The notes: generated from the letters alone by a model not told the origin. Counted from the stretch's first letter, positions 33,901-47,009 are shown. The stretch is 64,000 nucleotides of DNA from Takakia lepidozioides (GCA_030704615.1 CM060731.1:20894001-20958000); one strand, 5' to 3'. Numbers and translations are program-made.

Positions 33901-34282
33901 GTTTTGAGACGTCTTTCTGTGTGCTTGCCCACAAGTCTCTTCCTGTTTCTACATGAAAGATGTCCGTGAAGGAGTACATCATACTTTGCATATCTTGTAT
34001 GAGTACATATTCCAGGTTGTAGCTTTGACTAACTGTTTGTTGGTCTGATTTTCAGTTCAAACACGGTCATGCCCTGTCGGCAGCAATTTGTTAACCTTTC
34101 CAGTAACATGTCACTGCTCCCTCATTCGCCTGGCACTGGCTTTGGTCCCCAGTGGTTGTGCTCTGGTAGCAGCGGTTATAACTTGTGCAATGACTTTGGA
34201 AGAAGAGAGGTTTATGGGTGAGGATCTCAACACTTTACAGGCACCATTATTAGTCTCCATAGGGGATGCTGAGGATACTTGA
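27964..34282 (+). CDS. MFSD12-like major facilitator superfamily transporter
   Basis: Ten exons, 27964-28190, 28386-28455, 28925-29121, 29491-29566, 29952-30035, 30490-30702, 31084-31197, 32469-32627, 33261-33393 and 34056-34282, sum to exactly 1500 nt (499 aa and TGA). Family landmarks are SYGMGHMLNDLTAACWFSYL (first membrane helix), LSGQLADGIATIIVGQLIDK, NIGWAATQVSHM, RVALNSCRNAFTMVANLGLY, YYQVAAVYTLTRLTTNVSQ and AISMEGVLVGENLSGCAFVY followed by GSLSFMDKLACGIALYII. The hydrophobic pattern gives about 12 helices. Human MFSD12 acts in cysteine import into lysosomes and melanosomes. Plant homologues are uncharacterised, so substrate and compartment are unknown. All junctions are GT-AG. Introns carry a LINE 3' end (about 33.64-33.75 kb) and small repeats. 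Confidence 0.92.
30238..30420. repeat. Three degenerate ~75-bp units in a transporter intron
   Basis: Units of the form 'ccacatgaggctcagaggtttcgtgggacagagaggga', 'ccacggaaagctcatagagcttatgggacaaaatggga' and 'ctcactaaagcccgaggagcttcagggtcaatggaa' follow one another at about 60-75 base spacing. They lie in the intron before exon 6. Confidence 0.45.
33640..33750 (+). mobile_element. LINE 3'-end fragment in the last transporter intron
   Basis: The segment 'gagtgagcccctcacacaga' through 'tctatggccacaaggttta' matches the 3' UTR of the copy at 27200-27290 with substitutions. Only about 100 bases remain. Confidence 0.6.
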
Positions 34283-35995
34283 GCAAGGATTCAGGCGGTA
34301 CAGGCGGCACCAAGAGGAAGCCCTGTCATCCTGGAGGAGGTTTTCATATGCCATGATGGGGAGGTTAGGATCCATTTGCACCCCACACCATTGGTTAGCA
34401 TGATTTGCTTGTGACAGCAATTTCAGACTCTAGCATGTCATAATCACTCATGGATGTACAACTTCAGTCAAATTGGACAGGTCAGTTGCTTTGGAGATGG
34501 TTGGACTTCGATCTCTTGCAAGGTATCTTTCGCCAGACAGTGCCTGTGGAGACTTTCACTCGGGGTGTACACAATTGACGAACATGGACCAAGCATGTGT
34601 GTTGACCTCTTGTCAGCAACACTGCTCCAATCATTCTTGCAGTATAGAATAATCATGTACCTAGCAACTTCATTCCACCAGCAGGTCAGTTCTGTCAACA
34701 AATGTTGACAGCTTTCTGCATAATATGTACAGATTTCCTTTGAACTTGTTATCAGAGACTAATGAATTTCGCAATGGATCCAATTGTTGGTACTTTCAAA
34801 TTTGTCAGAAAAAGTGCTCAGTGCGTGGGTGACATACCAGATGGAGAGATGATATGATACACTCCTGGTGAGAACAGATTTGATGTAGACAAGGGTCAGC
34901 CCAACACTGGAACCTACAGATCATGGATTGTGGAGAAGAAAAGCAGACTCAAAAAGTTCATCATTTAGCACATTATCTTGGTCAGGGCGACCCTGCTTAC
35001 TCCTGAGGTAAATATTGCTGGACAAAAGTGGTGCAGCTTGAAACTAAGTACGTACTAGCAACTCCATAGGTACATGAAGAGGCTATCAAGCAGATGTTGC
35101 ACGAAGTCCAAGTTAAGACCTAAGCTAATGTACTATAGAGAGTGAGGTGGTGTTGTCAATCACTTCGTCTGAGACCACCAAATTCATCATTTGTGGCAGT
35201 ACCACTCCCTGCAGACTTTCTCAGCTCCTGTGTAGATCACATCTATACTAGGCGTCGAATAATGGGCATTACCATTATACAACTTAATCAACTTTGTCAA
35301 CTAACAGAGTCTAACAGAAGCATCACCATACCTAACATCTCAACAAAAAATTCCACTACTGCGTCTCTCTGCAATTAACTTCAAATCTTGATAAGACGGA
35401 TTTTTGTCAGAAACTCTTGACACCACACTAATTGCATGCTAACAGAGTTGAAGAAATTGACACACATCACAATTCACTTTACTCAGTATTATTTCTCTTC
35501 CCCAAACAGAAGCACAAGCCATATTAATAGTCCATGGAATCAAAAGACAGCCCATTGCATAATATGTGAGCCGGGATAAACAATCATGCTAACTTGCCAA
35601 ACTGGAACCTCAGGAGTGGGTCCCTCTGTATTCATGTGTGCTGCTATAATATTTCATATCATAAAAGAAACACAGAGAAGTGAAAAATAGACAGTGAGTA
35701 GTAGCCTAGGCAGTTCGAATTATGTTTTTCTTGGCCCTTGTCAACTCATGCATTTGACAAGAGTGACCCAGATTTCTTGTACATACAGAAAAAACCACAG
35801 AATGGGAGGGCACGATACCAAGACAAGGAGATCAATGTCACTTTCAGGTTTAATAGGACACCCCACACCATTTCAAGACAGAATGAGAAATGAATTAGTG
35901 AAGAAGATGGGGATAAAGGCTACAGGCTACATGGAGAGATAGTGGGACGAATGGTAGTTGAGGAGGAGAAAAGAGAAGAGAGTCTCCAAGATGGT
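34283..35995. other. Intergenic region between the convergent transporter and ORP genes
   Basis: Both flanking genes end toward this region, so it should hold two 3' UTRs. No conserved exon, RNA gene or repeat pair is visible. Confidence 0.4.
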
Positions 35996-38900
35996 TTACA
36001 AAGGGGTGGGCTCAATAGAAATGGGGACAACCTGGGCTGCATGATGCGCTTGGTCTTCTTGTACATCAAATTGCCAGGGGTTGAATGGAATCAATTTAAG
36101 GCCTTCAACATCAGTTTCTTGGTTCAACTTGTCCAAACACTCCCGGTGCTCGGAGTACTTTCCATTATACTCATAGACTTCAAGGTCACCCCAGGGTGTC
36201 GGAGTCACATCCCCAGTCATTCGAAACCACTTTGGCTTGAACTCCTCATGCCTCACCTCTCTCAGTTTCTTCTCAGATCTTTGCCGTTCCTCCATCCTGA
36301 AAAATTACACAGAACATGAATCAGTTCATGAACACTTGATATCTATGAAATCCCTTTGTAAATAACCTGGGATCATTCAAGGAACTGAATTCCATTTGTA
36401 ATGCGGTAAACCCCTCACAAACCTCGATTTCTCGGAGCCAGCCTTGCTCAGATCACTCTTCTCCAAGGCAAGGCGATCAGGCCGTAGGCGAGAATCAGAG
36501 GGAAGAAGTCCTTGTGGAGCTGTCTCAAAGCTATTGATTTTGTGAGCAAAATACGTGTACTGAAACTTGTCATGCTTTGGTGTGTCTGCCACCCTCCATA
36601 CCTGCAAAACAAAATCACCATAACACATAATGTGGATGTGTGCAGCAACCTCCGGTGACAGACACATACAGTATAGCCAACTGATCACCTACTTCCAGAA
36701 AAGTTCTCATCATGGCTATTTAATACAAACAAAGAAAATATCGACTCCTAAGCTGTAAACATATACTGCGCAGCAGCGATACTGTAATAGTTCAAGACAT
36801 GAACAGTTACATTGAATAGCTGTGCTGGCAATAAACAAGAGGACAGAGAACGACAGATGTGTACCTCCTTCAGCTCCGTGCCAGGGAGAGGCTCGCCTTC
36901 TAGATCGCACAGCTGGTAGCTCATGGATGTGCTCCACTTGCCAGTCACAAGCATCTTGGGTTCCTCGTCCTTGTTATACACATAACCATCCACCTCATGG
37001 CGGCCCGCTCTGTGTACAATGCACACAAACATGTCTATGGCATGTGGGACCCTACTAAGCAAGTAGAATACAGCATTACTAAACACCAGTTGACAGGAGG
37101 CATCATGAAACAGTTTCTCAAAATTGAAGAGATTATTCGCATTATTGAGAGCACACAGATTCAAGAGCAGGTTCCAGGCACAAACCCAAACCAGCCACAT
37201 GGCTGAAAGTATAGCACAGCTTTGTCTCCAGTAGTAAGATTCGTCATGACCATATCACCTGGAGAGTCAACCCATGTGCGTCCGAATATAAGGTTATGGA
37301 CTTTGGTTGGTGGGGGCACCAACTCCAACACCTCCCCTGACTTCTTTAGCACCACTCGCGTCCTGACCTCCCACAACATATCACCACCGAGGTGTTTTGA
37401 GCATGGGATCACTTCCATCTTAATTACAATCATTCTTGCAAATAAAATGCATGTCTTAAACAAGGAATGTACATAAGGACACATTATGCCTTCAGAAAAA
37501 CAGGAAAAAGCCACAGTACCTTCCGACAGGATAAACATCCACAGAATTGCCCAAAAACTTCGTCTTGAGCTTTGATGTCACATCATATGTGAAATGAGAA
37601 TTCTCAGCATGCCCAGAGCTCATTGGCGGATGGTGGCTTACCTGCGAAATGAAAGGCAATGAACCCAAGGTGGCATAGTAGACAGTATGATGGTTCTAGA
37701 ACATTGCAAGCTATCCTCAGTTTTTACCACAGTTGAACAGCCCACCAGAGGTGAGATTCAAGAAAAACTGATTAAGTGATTTACAAACTACAGTCTCCAA
37801 CTCCAAGTCATGAGATGGTCATTCAAAATCAGGAAACATAAGGTCACCCCCAAGCAGCCATGTACCGTATAGCTGGTTGATACCAAGGACCTCAAGACTG
37901 TGTATCTCCAATAGTTGCATGACATGCTCTTGCATGCAAAATCATCAGGAATTTTCAACACACATAGAGCAGTGATTTCAGTAACTGACCTGCTCAGAGA
38001 GAAAGGTCACCCCATTGTGGTTCACCATTTCATATGTCTCTCCCAAAATTGGGTTGAAGGGCTTCCAAGTACGTTGATATGCATAGTACACAGACACTGC
38101 CCATGTTGCTGCCAAACAGGAACCAATCCAGTAGGGCACAATTCAGTGACCAGTAACTGTTCAAGCTAACAACATTATCCTGTACTCTGGTGTGTCCAGC
38201 TGAAAAAAATTCAATTGTAAGTGAGACCAGTCACAATCTTAAGTTACAAGCTCTTCATCCAAGGCCCCCTGATCAAACCATTACTGTCGACAAATGTACA
38301 GTGGCAATTTGAATGAAGATCAAGTTGGATGATTTGTAATTTGCAGCCAATCAAAGGTGAAGACTTACATGCATAGACCATCTTCAGATATGGATCTGGG
38401 GACTCATCAGCCATGTCAAGAAGGTATGAATACTCCATCAACTGCATCCGCTCATCAACACACAATTTGTTTCTTTCAATTGGCACCAGGCAATAAGCAA
38501 GACCAATCTACTGGCAATACTGAATGAGCCACCTCCCACCCCTAGGTCAATGTGACTCCATGACAATTAGCCTTCTTTCCCTTTCCCTCATGGCAACTCC
38601 ACCTTCTGTTCTGGGGAAAATACACAGTTCATGTGCTGAAAGACACACACCTCGGCCATTTTCTGCAGCATAGTCATAGGCTCAAATATGAAGACTGGGA
38701 GGGTCACCATTGATGTCACATCAGACCCAATGTACTTGTGCATTATCTTCCAATAGCTTTCCCGGTCCTGATCCAAACCAATCCAACCTTTAGAGAACTC
38801 ACCTGTCAAACTTGCTGATATATAATAAGAAGAAGATGGCAAGGTCCATTTGAAAGGTAGACATGGGTCCCTAAGTGGTGTGACAACTCTGAAACTCGTA

Positions 38901-40574
38901 GTTGGCCTACTTTAAAACCCATAGAGTATTGTACCATCACACATAAGAAGTTCGAAATGTTTCACCCCTACTTTAGCATTCACAGCAGGCACTTTCTTCT
39001 CTCTGCTTTCTGAGAGGAGTTCACTGCTGCAAAGTGAGCACCTAACTCCCCACACTACACTCCTTGGCTAATACAGAACCACAGTTTTGAACAAGAACAA
39101 AAGTAGACCACGACAAACAAAACCAGCTGGTACTCACATGACCAACAAACAGAAAATAAACCCTAAAGAAAGCCTGATGTCAAGGGCAGACTGTCATGGA
39201 AAGTCTATGCACACTTGACACTTTCTAACTGAATGTCAGCCCTACAGGAAAAGTAACAACCAACCTCCTGCTTCCACCTGCCTCTGGTGGCCTCCTCTTC
39301 AGCATCCTCTTGGCCACCGTCTGGGTTTACTACTTCCAGCCCTTCATGACCGAGCAGACTGCAACCAGAAAAATGTCTTTTCAGAGGAATACCAAATGCT
39401 GGACACTTGAAGCACAATTTGTCCTCAATTGTGCATGTATTTCCACTCTGGTGCACATATGAGAATGCTGCAATATGTGCAATATGTGGCCATAGACCCT
39501 GCGCCCAATTTGGGGCGACAGAGACACTACCTTTGTGGGGGGCTCACTCCAATAGTGGACTTACCTGCGTACAAACAATTGGCTCACGCTTTCCAGATTT
39601 CCTCTAGAAAGCCCTTCACACAACCATCAATCTGCTGTGTGTGACCGAGAGGACCAGGGCTTTAGGCTCAGCCTCAAAATTTTGCAAGCTGGTGAACAGA
39701 AGTGCGGGGACTATGTTCTTGATGGTCCTGAAGAGGGTCACTCTCTGATGAGAATACTCTGGACATAGTATCAGAAAATGTATATTGTCTGCAGGCCGCA
39801 CGCACATCGGGCATTGACAATCTACCTTCCCTCTCTGCATCTGTTTGGTTCGAAGGTAGACACCCCACCCTGTGTTCAAATTTCAGTCTACCGCTGGGGG
39901 TAGGCGCAGCCTTAAGGTTCTCACCCTTGTCACAAACTGGAAACAAGTTTAGGGTTCAGGATGGTGTGACTCAATTGACCTTCGACTGTCTAGAATTTTC
40001 GAGCTACAGCATCAAGACGACCTAGTCCAATAACCTAGACCTTCGTGGTTAAGACCTGCAATAAACTCATATTGTATAGTCTTGAGAACTCCACATGTTA
40101 CCGAGTGATTTCTAAAGTCCAGAAAGGCCAATCATATCTCCCGTTCCAGTTCCCAAATGCTAGGACTTGACTTTAAAATCTGCTTCTGTGTCGACTGGTT
40201 GTGGATCTGCTCATCCATGAAATATCCTTCATAACCAAACCCTACTGGTAAAGAATCAACCCGCCTTAGTAGGAAGCTGTTTCACGAAATTGGGGATGAT
40301 TGTGGAGACAGTGTAGGAAATGAACTGTGATTTCCCAAACTATTACACACACCAGAAAAAGAGGCCTTTAACGAGAGATGGCCACCTGACGGTTGAAGAA
40401 AGGACCTGGGAGGGAATAATAACTGTCCTTGCAAAAACATTGCACTGCTAAGAAGAGAGAAAACGTAAGGATTCAGCACCTGTTATAACTCTTATGCACC
40501 GCGCTGCCGAAGTTGGAGAAGCTGGAGGTGATGGCGGCGAAAAAACCCCCTCCTTTCTTTCCATGATGACTCAT
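35996..40574 (-). CDS. ORP3: Oxysterol-binding protein-related protein, ORP3-type
   Basis: Ten minus-strand exons, 40574-40480, 39358-39265, 38767-38651, 38441-38369, 38108-37990, 37641-37520, 37362-37186, 37009-36865, 36601-36423 and 36296-35996, total 1422 nt (473 aa). ORPs carry sterols and PI4P between membranes. The first exon has [20 protein letters not shown], the short N-terminus of plant ORP3 proteins that lack a PH domain. Then come [56 protein letters not shown], the OSBP fingerprint EQVSHHPP (residues 165-172, split by an intron), [37 protein letters not shown] and the end [20 protein letters not shown]. The lipid-binding Lys of KPFNP and the PI4P-binding His pair are intact. All introns are GT-AG and in phase. 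Intron 1 holds a LINE fragment. The C-terminal tail is about 45 residues longer than the core. Confidence 0.95.
39440..39955 (-). mobile_element. LINE 3' fragment in ORP intron 1
   Basis: On the minus strand it encodes [16 protein letters not shown], then [21 protein letters not shown] in another frame, the same Cys/His segment as the copy at 26.9 kb. The family 3' UTR continues to about 39440 ('tgtggccatagaccctg' on plus). A frameshift and changes show it is dead. It shares orientation with the host gene. Confidence 0.8.
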
Positions 40575-42762
40575 GGCGACCCCAGGAGCGGCACAACTCC
40601 ACTCTCTGGTTCCTCGCTGCCACACTCACCACCGAAAAATGCAAACACCACCTTCAACCCCTCTCCCACTGCAAACAAACAAGCCGTCACACCCTCTGCC
40701 AAAACGGTTCCAGAATCTGCCACACCAGATACCAAGAGACACCAAAAAGCTCACACTGGGCCGACAACCTGCCCTCTATGGAGGATCTGCAATTCGCAGA
40801 CCTCTCCAATACCTGTGGTTGATTCACACAGAGATGATCGCAGGCTATGGAGGCTGGAAAGACAGAGACAGGCTCATCTGGCCCGGCTCTTATATGCTCC
40901 TTCACATGAGGCACCAAACAGAGTCCTCCCGCCTTCAAATCTCAGTCGTTAGCTGACTCTAATCTGACGGCCAATATGCAGTTCTGCTTCCCCAAGGACG
41001 TTCTTTTCCTGTTTTTCAAGAAAAGGCTAAAGCAGCGGCATCCTTTTGTATTTCAAGAGAACATGCCTCTGTCTTCCTTTTCCCCCCCACCCAAAAGCTG
41101 GACTTTCTTTAAATAATTAGTAATACTTTAATATCTAATTATTTTTTCAGAAAAGGGAAACACCTTGCTTCATGGCTCTCTTGGGTAGGGTTTCTGCTAA
41201 ACTTCCCTGTAAGATCTTTCTTAGGCACTCTTGGTGATGGGGCAGTGTCCCCTTCCTCAGCCTCCATGGCATGTCATGTGAGGTTATTCTTTCCTAGCCA
41301 ATTCAATATAGTTTTGGCCCGGCATGACCTTCACCAAAAAACAAAGAAAAAAAAAAAAAAAACAGGGGTCATAGGCTCTGCAAATGCAGAAATAAGGAGG
41401 CACCATGAGAAACACTGGTAGACAAAATTTGCTGTGAAATGTCCAGGGAAAACAAAGGTCGGGCCATAAAGCTTGAAGGGAATAGGCGTGGCAGAGCTTG
41501 AAGGATGTCGTGTACCACTGAATGGCACACAGGATGTTAGTGATGGTGCTGTGGCAAAGGACACCACAAGTAGACTGTGCATCGTCGGTTTGTTTAGGTG
41601 AATGTGATCTCTTACACGTGTTTTGGATCTTAAGCAGACATTTGGAGGCCTTTGCTCCGCTTCTCAAACCTTTGGTTTGAACACAAGTTCCCGGATTTCC
41701 CCCAGGTTTGATCTCTTGTTATCCTGCCTCTGGTTGATAATGTTTCGGATCATCCCTGACTTCATCTGAAGTGATACGAAAGTAGATGGTGCGCCCCTAT
41801 TTCTGTCCCCTGATTCCAAGCGGGGTAATTGAAAGAAGCATAATTTACAAAGTACAACAGTTAGTTGAGCAAGACAAAGTTAAGGCTTGCAGGATGAGAA
41901 TGCTACCTAATGCACTTTAAGTTTGACCATACATGAACTGGAACTCGTTTACAACATTTTACCAATTCAACTCTACTTGCTCCCAGAGGCCCAACTTGGT
42001 GAGGCATTGCCTCTCCAGGGAGAAAACGACCATGTCCGTAGCCTGAAGCATCCACATGAGTCAATCCTGCACACAACAACCCTGAAAAGTCACTAACCTT
42101 CCAAGAAAGGGCATCACCAGGGCTGTGATTTACACATTCTGTAATCAGTGTCACTTCCAGCAGCTGGCATTGATCAGACCAGGTCTGTATGACGGACATT
42201 ACAAATAATTCAAGACTTAGTAATTGGAAGCCTATATCTAACAATAATCTGGCTATGACACGTTGAACATTAAAAGGACAGGGCAGCACAAACTCGAAAT
42301 TCAAAAACTATTTATTAGGGTGCCCCAGTTTTTCAGTGCAACCCGAAGGAGACAATCTGCAATTTAGGTTCTTTAGACAAACCTCAAGTGTTTGACTCCC
42401 CAATCAAAATCTGAAAAAGAATAGGTCCGATATTGCAGACCTCTGCTGTACCCCTGATGCCATCTTGTCTGCACAAAATTGATAAAGTGGGAGGTTAACA
42501 AGATACCTATGTCATGGTCTGTCTCATCTTTCGTTGGTGACAACCTCCCCCACACCAAAGAAAGCCTGATTTTACATCCCAACAAAAAGGCCGGTTTTGA
42601 CTCAGCAAACAAAAGCATTCCCTTTCAGCTATGAATTCAAGAAACCAAATAATCTAGAAAAACTATGGAAGGAAAAACTGGTACTAACAATTTCAAGTAC
42701 ATTTGCACCCACTCTGGGCACATTAAAAAGCTGTGGGCCTACCTTCTGTGGGCCTACCTTCA
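40575..42762. other. Region between the ORP start and the CBP20 end, no gene recognised
   Basis: The first few hundred bases upstream of 40574 should contain the ORP promoter. A 17-18-base poly(A) run sits at 41345-41362. The minus-strand frames at 41.3-41.7 kb and 41.9-42.3 kb show no family motif. The proximal part of 42300-42762 is probably CBP20 3' UTR. Confidence 0.35.
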
Positions 42763-45700
42763 CTACATCTTTCCCCCATCCTCATCATCAGAGTCCCCTC
42801 TTTCACGGAACCGTGGATTCTTCTCCTGCATTACATAACCAAGGAATTAGACTATTCAGTGCCATCATTCAGGAACCATTGCACTGTCAATACTGGTTAG
42901 GAGTCACTCAACCTTCAGCATGCAAGGCTAGAAAAGAATACAGCGTTTTGGTGCAAACATGACCTGGCTTTAATACCACAGGCGGGAAAACCAACTGCAA
43001 ATATCAAGCAAACCCGTAGGGACAGCACCAGCAACTTACAAGCCTCTGTCCCTGGTCAGTGGCTCTCTTCACACCATCAGCTGGTGGAGCATCATCCTCT
43101 CTGTGACGTTTCCGGCCCCCCTCTGTAAAGCGCCCAACAAAATCTTGATCACTCCTGCTGTAAGTAATTCCAGCTCATAGCACACTCTTTCTGCTAATTT
43201 CTGCAAAAGAGCTTCCCTATGTGTCCATCTCTGACTGCTTAAAAATTCGTCCTGTCTACATGCATGTAAATGCATTATCAAAAAAGGCAAACCAGTACCA
43301 TAACAGTGTGACCTTTATGTGATGCTCAAATGGACAATGTTCACTTCTCTTTGACTTTCCTATGTATGAACCATGAACTGTTAACAGTATGATCTTTATG
43401 TAAGGTACCACAGTGCTCAGGTTCACCACCATCGTCGTCTAGCAGCTTTGGAGACCAAATAAAAGCAGTCACACCATTACAGCCTTACAGTTCCACCCAT
43501 GAACAAACAACAGCTGAATCAGACAAGACAAGTGGATGTAAACCTAGCCAGTCACAAAGCCCACCTCTGTTTCCTCTATGGTTGCCACCAAAGCCTTGTC
43601 CACCATCTGAACCATGTGAGCAAAAAGTGATTCACAGTGAGTAGAACATCTGGATTTGAGGAAGCATACCAAGCACACTGCAAAGGGAAGTCAAGAAACT
43701 CTCAGAGAACCGTGACTTTGGGTGGCAACCAGAAGGATACTACAACAAAATTAACGATACTACTGCTTGCTAATAGGAGAAAGAGGAACCTAATGTTTTT
43801 CACCCAATGCAACCATTAAACTTCCACTCAAAGTAGCAGTGTGATATCATCATATGTTTATGCAGCTGCTGCAACTCAATGGACAAGCCATTGAAGACAT
43901 AGAGTCCTCATATCACCATCCATTGAAATTGACCATCCTTGAGCATCAGGTTCATCTAGCACCGATTTTGCCTCTAACATTACAAGTGATCAAAAGGAGC
44001 AGTGCCTGCCTTTAATCATGAACACCTCAGATTTCCAGTTTTGCATGGGTCCTTCCTTTAATGAGGGGCAACGGGAGGATACAAGGGGCAACTGTCACTT
44101 ACGTCTGAAGTTATTTGTCGAAAGTCCAGAAAATGGAATTGAACCCATGCCAACTGGGGAGGCATAGTCCACAAGCTGCCTTCGAACTTCCAACTCCTTT
44201 TGCACTAGCTTTCCATAGCCTCCTCTTCGTGCACTCCCAATACATTAAGGATCTTTGGTTCTTTTTTTATAAATTCTCCAAAACAAATGACAAGGTTCCT
44301 ATGCTCTTTTGCTTTACTCAGCCAGATTGTAAAAAAGTAAGGGTTCTGCATAGCTCAAAGAGATTTTGAGGGTTCTTAAAGGGACCCACAGTACATCAGT
44401 GTTACTGGTTAGTTCCTTTGGTTTCAGGGTAACATGTCACTAACTTAAAACACAGAGATTGAGCATATGAAGGAAAGGATATCAGGATCATAATCTGTGC
44501 GGTATTCATCGCGTACCTGCCAAGTCAAACTCTAGTCAGCCCATAATGGTCTCATAAATTCCCCCAATCCCCAAATTGATTACATTTTCGTGACAGATTC
44601 AAAGCAGAAGCAGAGCACACAAAAGCACCTGGCCACCACTTCTGCCACGGCCCCATTGCCGCCCTTCTTGGAAACCCCAGTCAAAGTCCACACGGATCGG
44701 CCGATCATCCAAAATAGTCCCACTGATGTACTTAACAGCCTCCTCCGTGTCCTGTCTGGTATAATACCTGTATCCACAACCACATACCAGTGAATTGGCT
44801 GGCCATAGCTCCACTGAAACGCAGCTCCAGTGGCTTGCGGCAAGTCCCTTCTTTATCCGCTGCTATGAGGGTCCTTGCACTAGCACACGACATGATTTCA
44901 TGATTTGAGGAGACACACCAAGCATTGGCCATAATTCTCAAGATAAGGCTCAAACTGATCTCCAAACCACATGGTTAGGAAAACGAGGAACGAGGCATAT
45001 TACCGTCTCCTATACATTACTACATTGAACTTGAATTCTGCCAGAAACCATCACCATTACTTGTATCCCGTCACTATGTTGTTGAGAATAGACTTCATTG
45101 GGTTTCTACCATTCCCAACCAATAATATCTTCGGGATCAGATCCACCATAACTCAGTGTCCAACCCATTGGCCGCACCTATCCCCTTGCATATCGTGAAA
45201 TCTAGTGATTACCAAAACTTGCCAGCAAGCCATCACAACTGAATGTGCAGGACAGGAGCATAGAAACATACAGGACAAAACAGAATCCGCAGGGAGTTTT
45301 TGTGTTTTTGTCGAGACCCATGGTGATTTTCTTCAGTTCACCTGTGCGAGAAAACACCTCATAAATCTGCTCTTCAGTGGTGTAAAAGGACAAGTTGCCA
45401 ACATACACCGTAGTTGACATGTGCAATGCCTGCTCAAAATCCTCTTGGGTTCCCAGAAATCGGCGGTCTCGGTAAGCTGAAAGCTGATCAGGTTTCTGCA
45501 TTCATCCCAATGCACTCTTATCAGCGAGGACCTTAAGGATGATCTCAAGGGCTTACCTACCCTCAGCACTAGAATGAAATTTAAACTCAGAGCGGGAAGC
45601 CCACCTTTGAACAATAAACAGATGCAGACAGGAGAGGAGATTGTAATTGCCCGATGTGCGGGCAGTCCAAAGACATCCAATTTCTGATACATTGTCTGGA

Positions 45701-47009
45701 TATTCTCACCAGAGAGTGACCCTCTTCAGGACCATCAAGAACACTGTCCCTGCACCTCGGTTCGGCGCCCCTGTTGGGGTCTAATTGCTGGGCAGCTCAC
45801 AAACAGCAAGTTGATGCTTGTGTGAAGGGCTTTCTAGAAAAAACCTGAACTAATTGTCTCTATCAAGGTAAGTCACACTACCGGAGTGAGCCCCGCACAA
45901 AGGTAGTATCTGTGCCATATTGTTCCACCACGGGGTCAATGGCCACAAGGCTACGAAAACAACGTCTTATGAGTACATTCTTATCAGCCGACGAACATAT
46001 ATTCCTGGTGTACTTGGACAAGAAATCCTAGTAACTCAGAAAACCGACATTTCTACTGATGACAAAAGGTGATAGTCACAAGAGTGAGACCTTCAAAAAG
46101 ACTGGAGGTGTTGTGCAAAGGGCACCAGGATGCCTGCGGATGTGTTATAAACCAGCCACAGTTGAAGCTCAACTGTTAGCAGAAAACTCATGATATTTGT
46201 GGTTAGCCACTAATCAGGGTTGCCCTAACCCGTGAGGGTGTTGAAGAGGCCAGACCTCGGTTGCACCACCGCTGCGAGATTATGGAGTCCCTAAACCCAT
46301 CCAGTATGGGACACCAGGCCATTCCAATTTGGGGCACCTTCTAATTGTTGGGTTTATAGCTGGGTGCTCCTGGAAAGTAGTGGCCCATGCATCCTGCTGC
46401 TGCCAGAAAGAATCCCCATATATTGAACTGGTGATTATGTGCAGACTTCAAAACAATGTTCTTATTGATGTTGCTCATAACCACGATCCTAACCGTAACG
46501 CCAAAATCATCATTCCACTCGTGAGGGCTCCAGTGCACACTCTGACATCACCCTAAAACCCTAACCACACTTTCAGAGGAACTGAGAATGGGAAAGAAAC
46601 AACAAACGACTGGCAAAGACACGACATTGCAAAACTTGGACTGCCAGTAGAAGGGTTGATTCACTTGGAGTTCGAGCACAGAAGGGCATACACATACAAC
46701 GGTAGCGTAATCCTGCACCGGGAACGTGCCAATGACCATTACTATAGCGTAATACAGGCCGGAAGCAATCTCTACCAGCCCCCAATGTCGCTTTTCTGTG
46801 ATACTCGAATCAACAATACTTACGTCCATCAAATAGACATGAGAAAAAACTTCAAACGAAGAGCCTTTGAGCAGCTTCAAAACCCTAACAAGACGGATCA
46901 TGAAACCACAGCAGAACTTCCATGCCTCCATGTTCAATTGATGCATCGAAGAGAAAGAAAAAGCCAAGATAGGAATACGAAGCAGCCATACCTTGAAAAG
47001 TCTGGCCAT
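42763..47009 (-). CDS. CBP20: Nuclear cap-binding protein subunit 2 (CBP20)
   Basis: Eight minus-strand exons, 47009-46992, 45495-45272, 44767-44629, 44516-44483, 44228-44103, 43606-43565, 43122-43040 and 42825-42763, give 729 nt (242 aa). CBP20 binds the m7G cap of nuclear transcripts with CBP80 and acts in splicing, export and miRNA processing. Exon 1 codes only MARLFK. The RRM follows: [23 protein letters not shown]2 VYVGNL, RNP1 CGFCFVLY, then [20 protein letters not shown] and [20 protein letters not shown]. The two cap-stacking tyrosines correspond to Tyr14 (in LSAYRDRR) and Tyr37 (in TVYVGN). The C-terminal tail is Gly- and Arg-rich ([23 protein letters not shown]) and ends [16 protein letters not shown], as in plants. 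Seven introns: six GT-AG, one AT-AC. Intron 1 holds a LINE fragment. Confidence 0.95.
44229..44482 (-). other. U12-type AT-AC intron of CBP20
   Basis: After codon DYDP+G the minus strand reads 'ATATCCTTT', the exact U12 5' splice-site consensus. The intron ends with 'TCCTTAAT', a branch-site match one base off TCCTTAAC, followed about 15 bases later by 'gtgCAC'. Splicing AT-AC joins CCTG to GAAGAGGAGGC and restores [10 protein letters not shown], the conserved CBP20 sequence. No GT donor gives this frame. Confidence 0.93.
45510..45995 (+). mobile_element. LINE 3' fragment in CBP20 intron 1
   Basis: The plus strand encodes remnants of [20 protein letters not shown] and the Cys/His segment, then the family 3' UTR and terminus 'caacgtcttatgagtacatt' near 45959-45978. 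It begins within about 15 bases of the CBP20 exon 2 acceptor, opposite in orientation to the host gene. Stops and frameshifts are present. Confidence 0.78.

Noticed and set aside
41284-41667. 127-codon minus frame with hydrophobic, Phe-rich end
   Set aside because: The Phe run is encoded by the poly(A) tract at 41345-41362, and the remainder shows no homology pattern.
44460-44482. Read-through of CBP20 exon 4 into '[12 protein letters not shown]' as a short C-terminus
   Set aside because: The ATATCCTTT donor and the downstream exons that restore the conserved C-terminus explain the sequence better.
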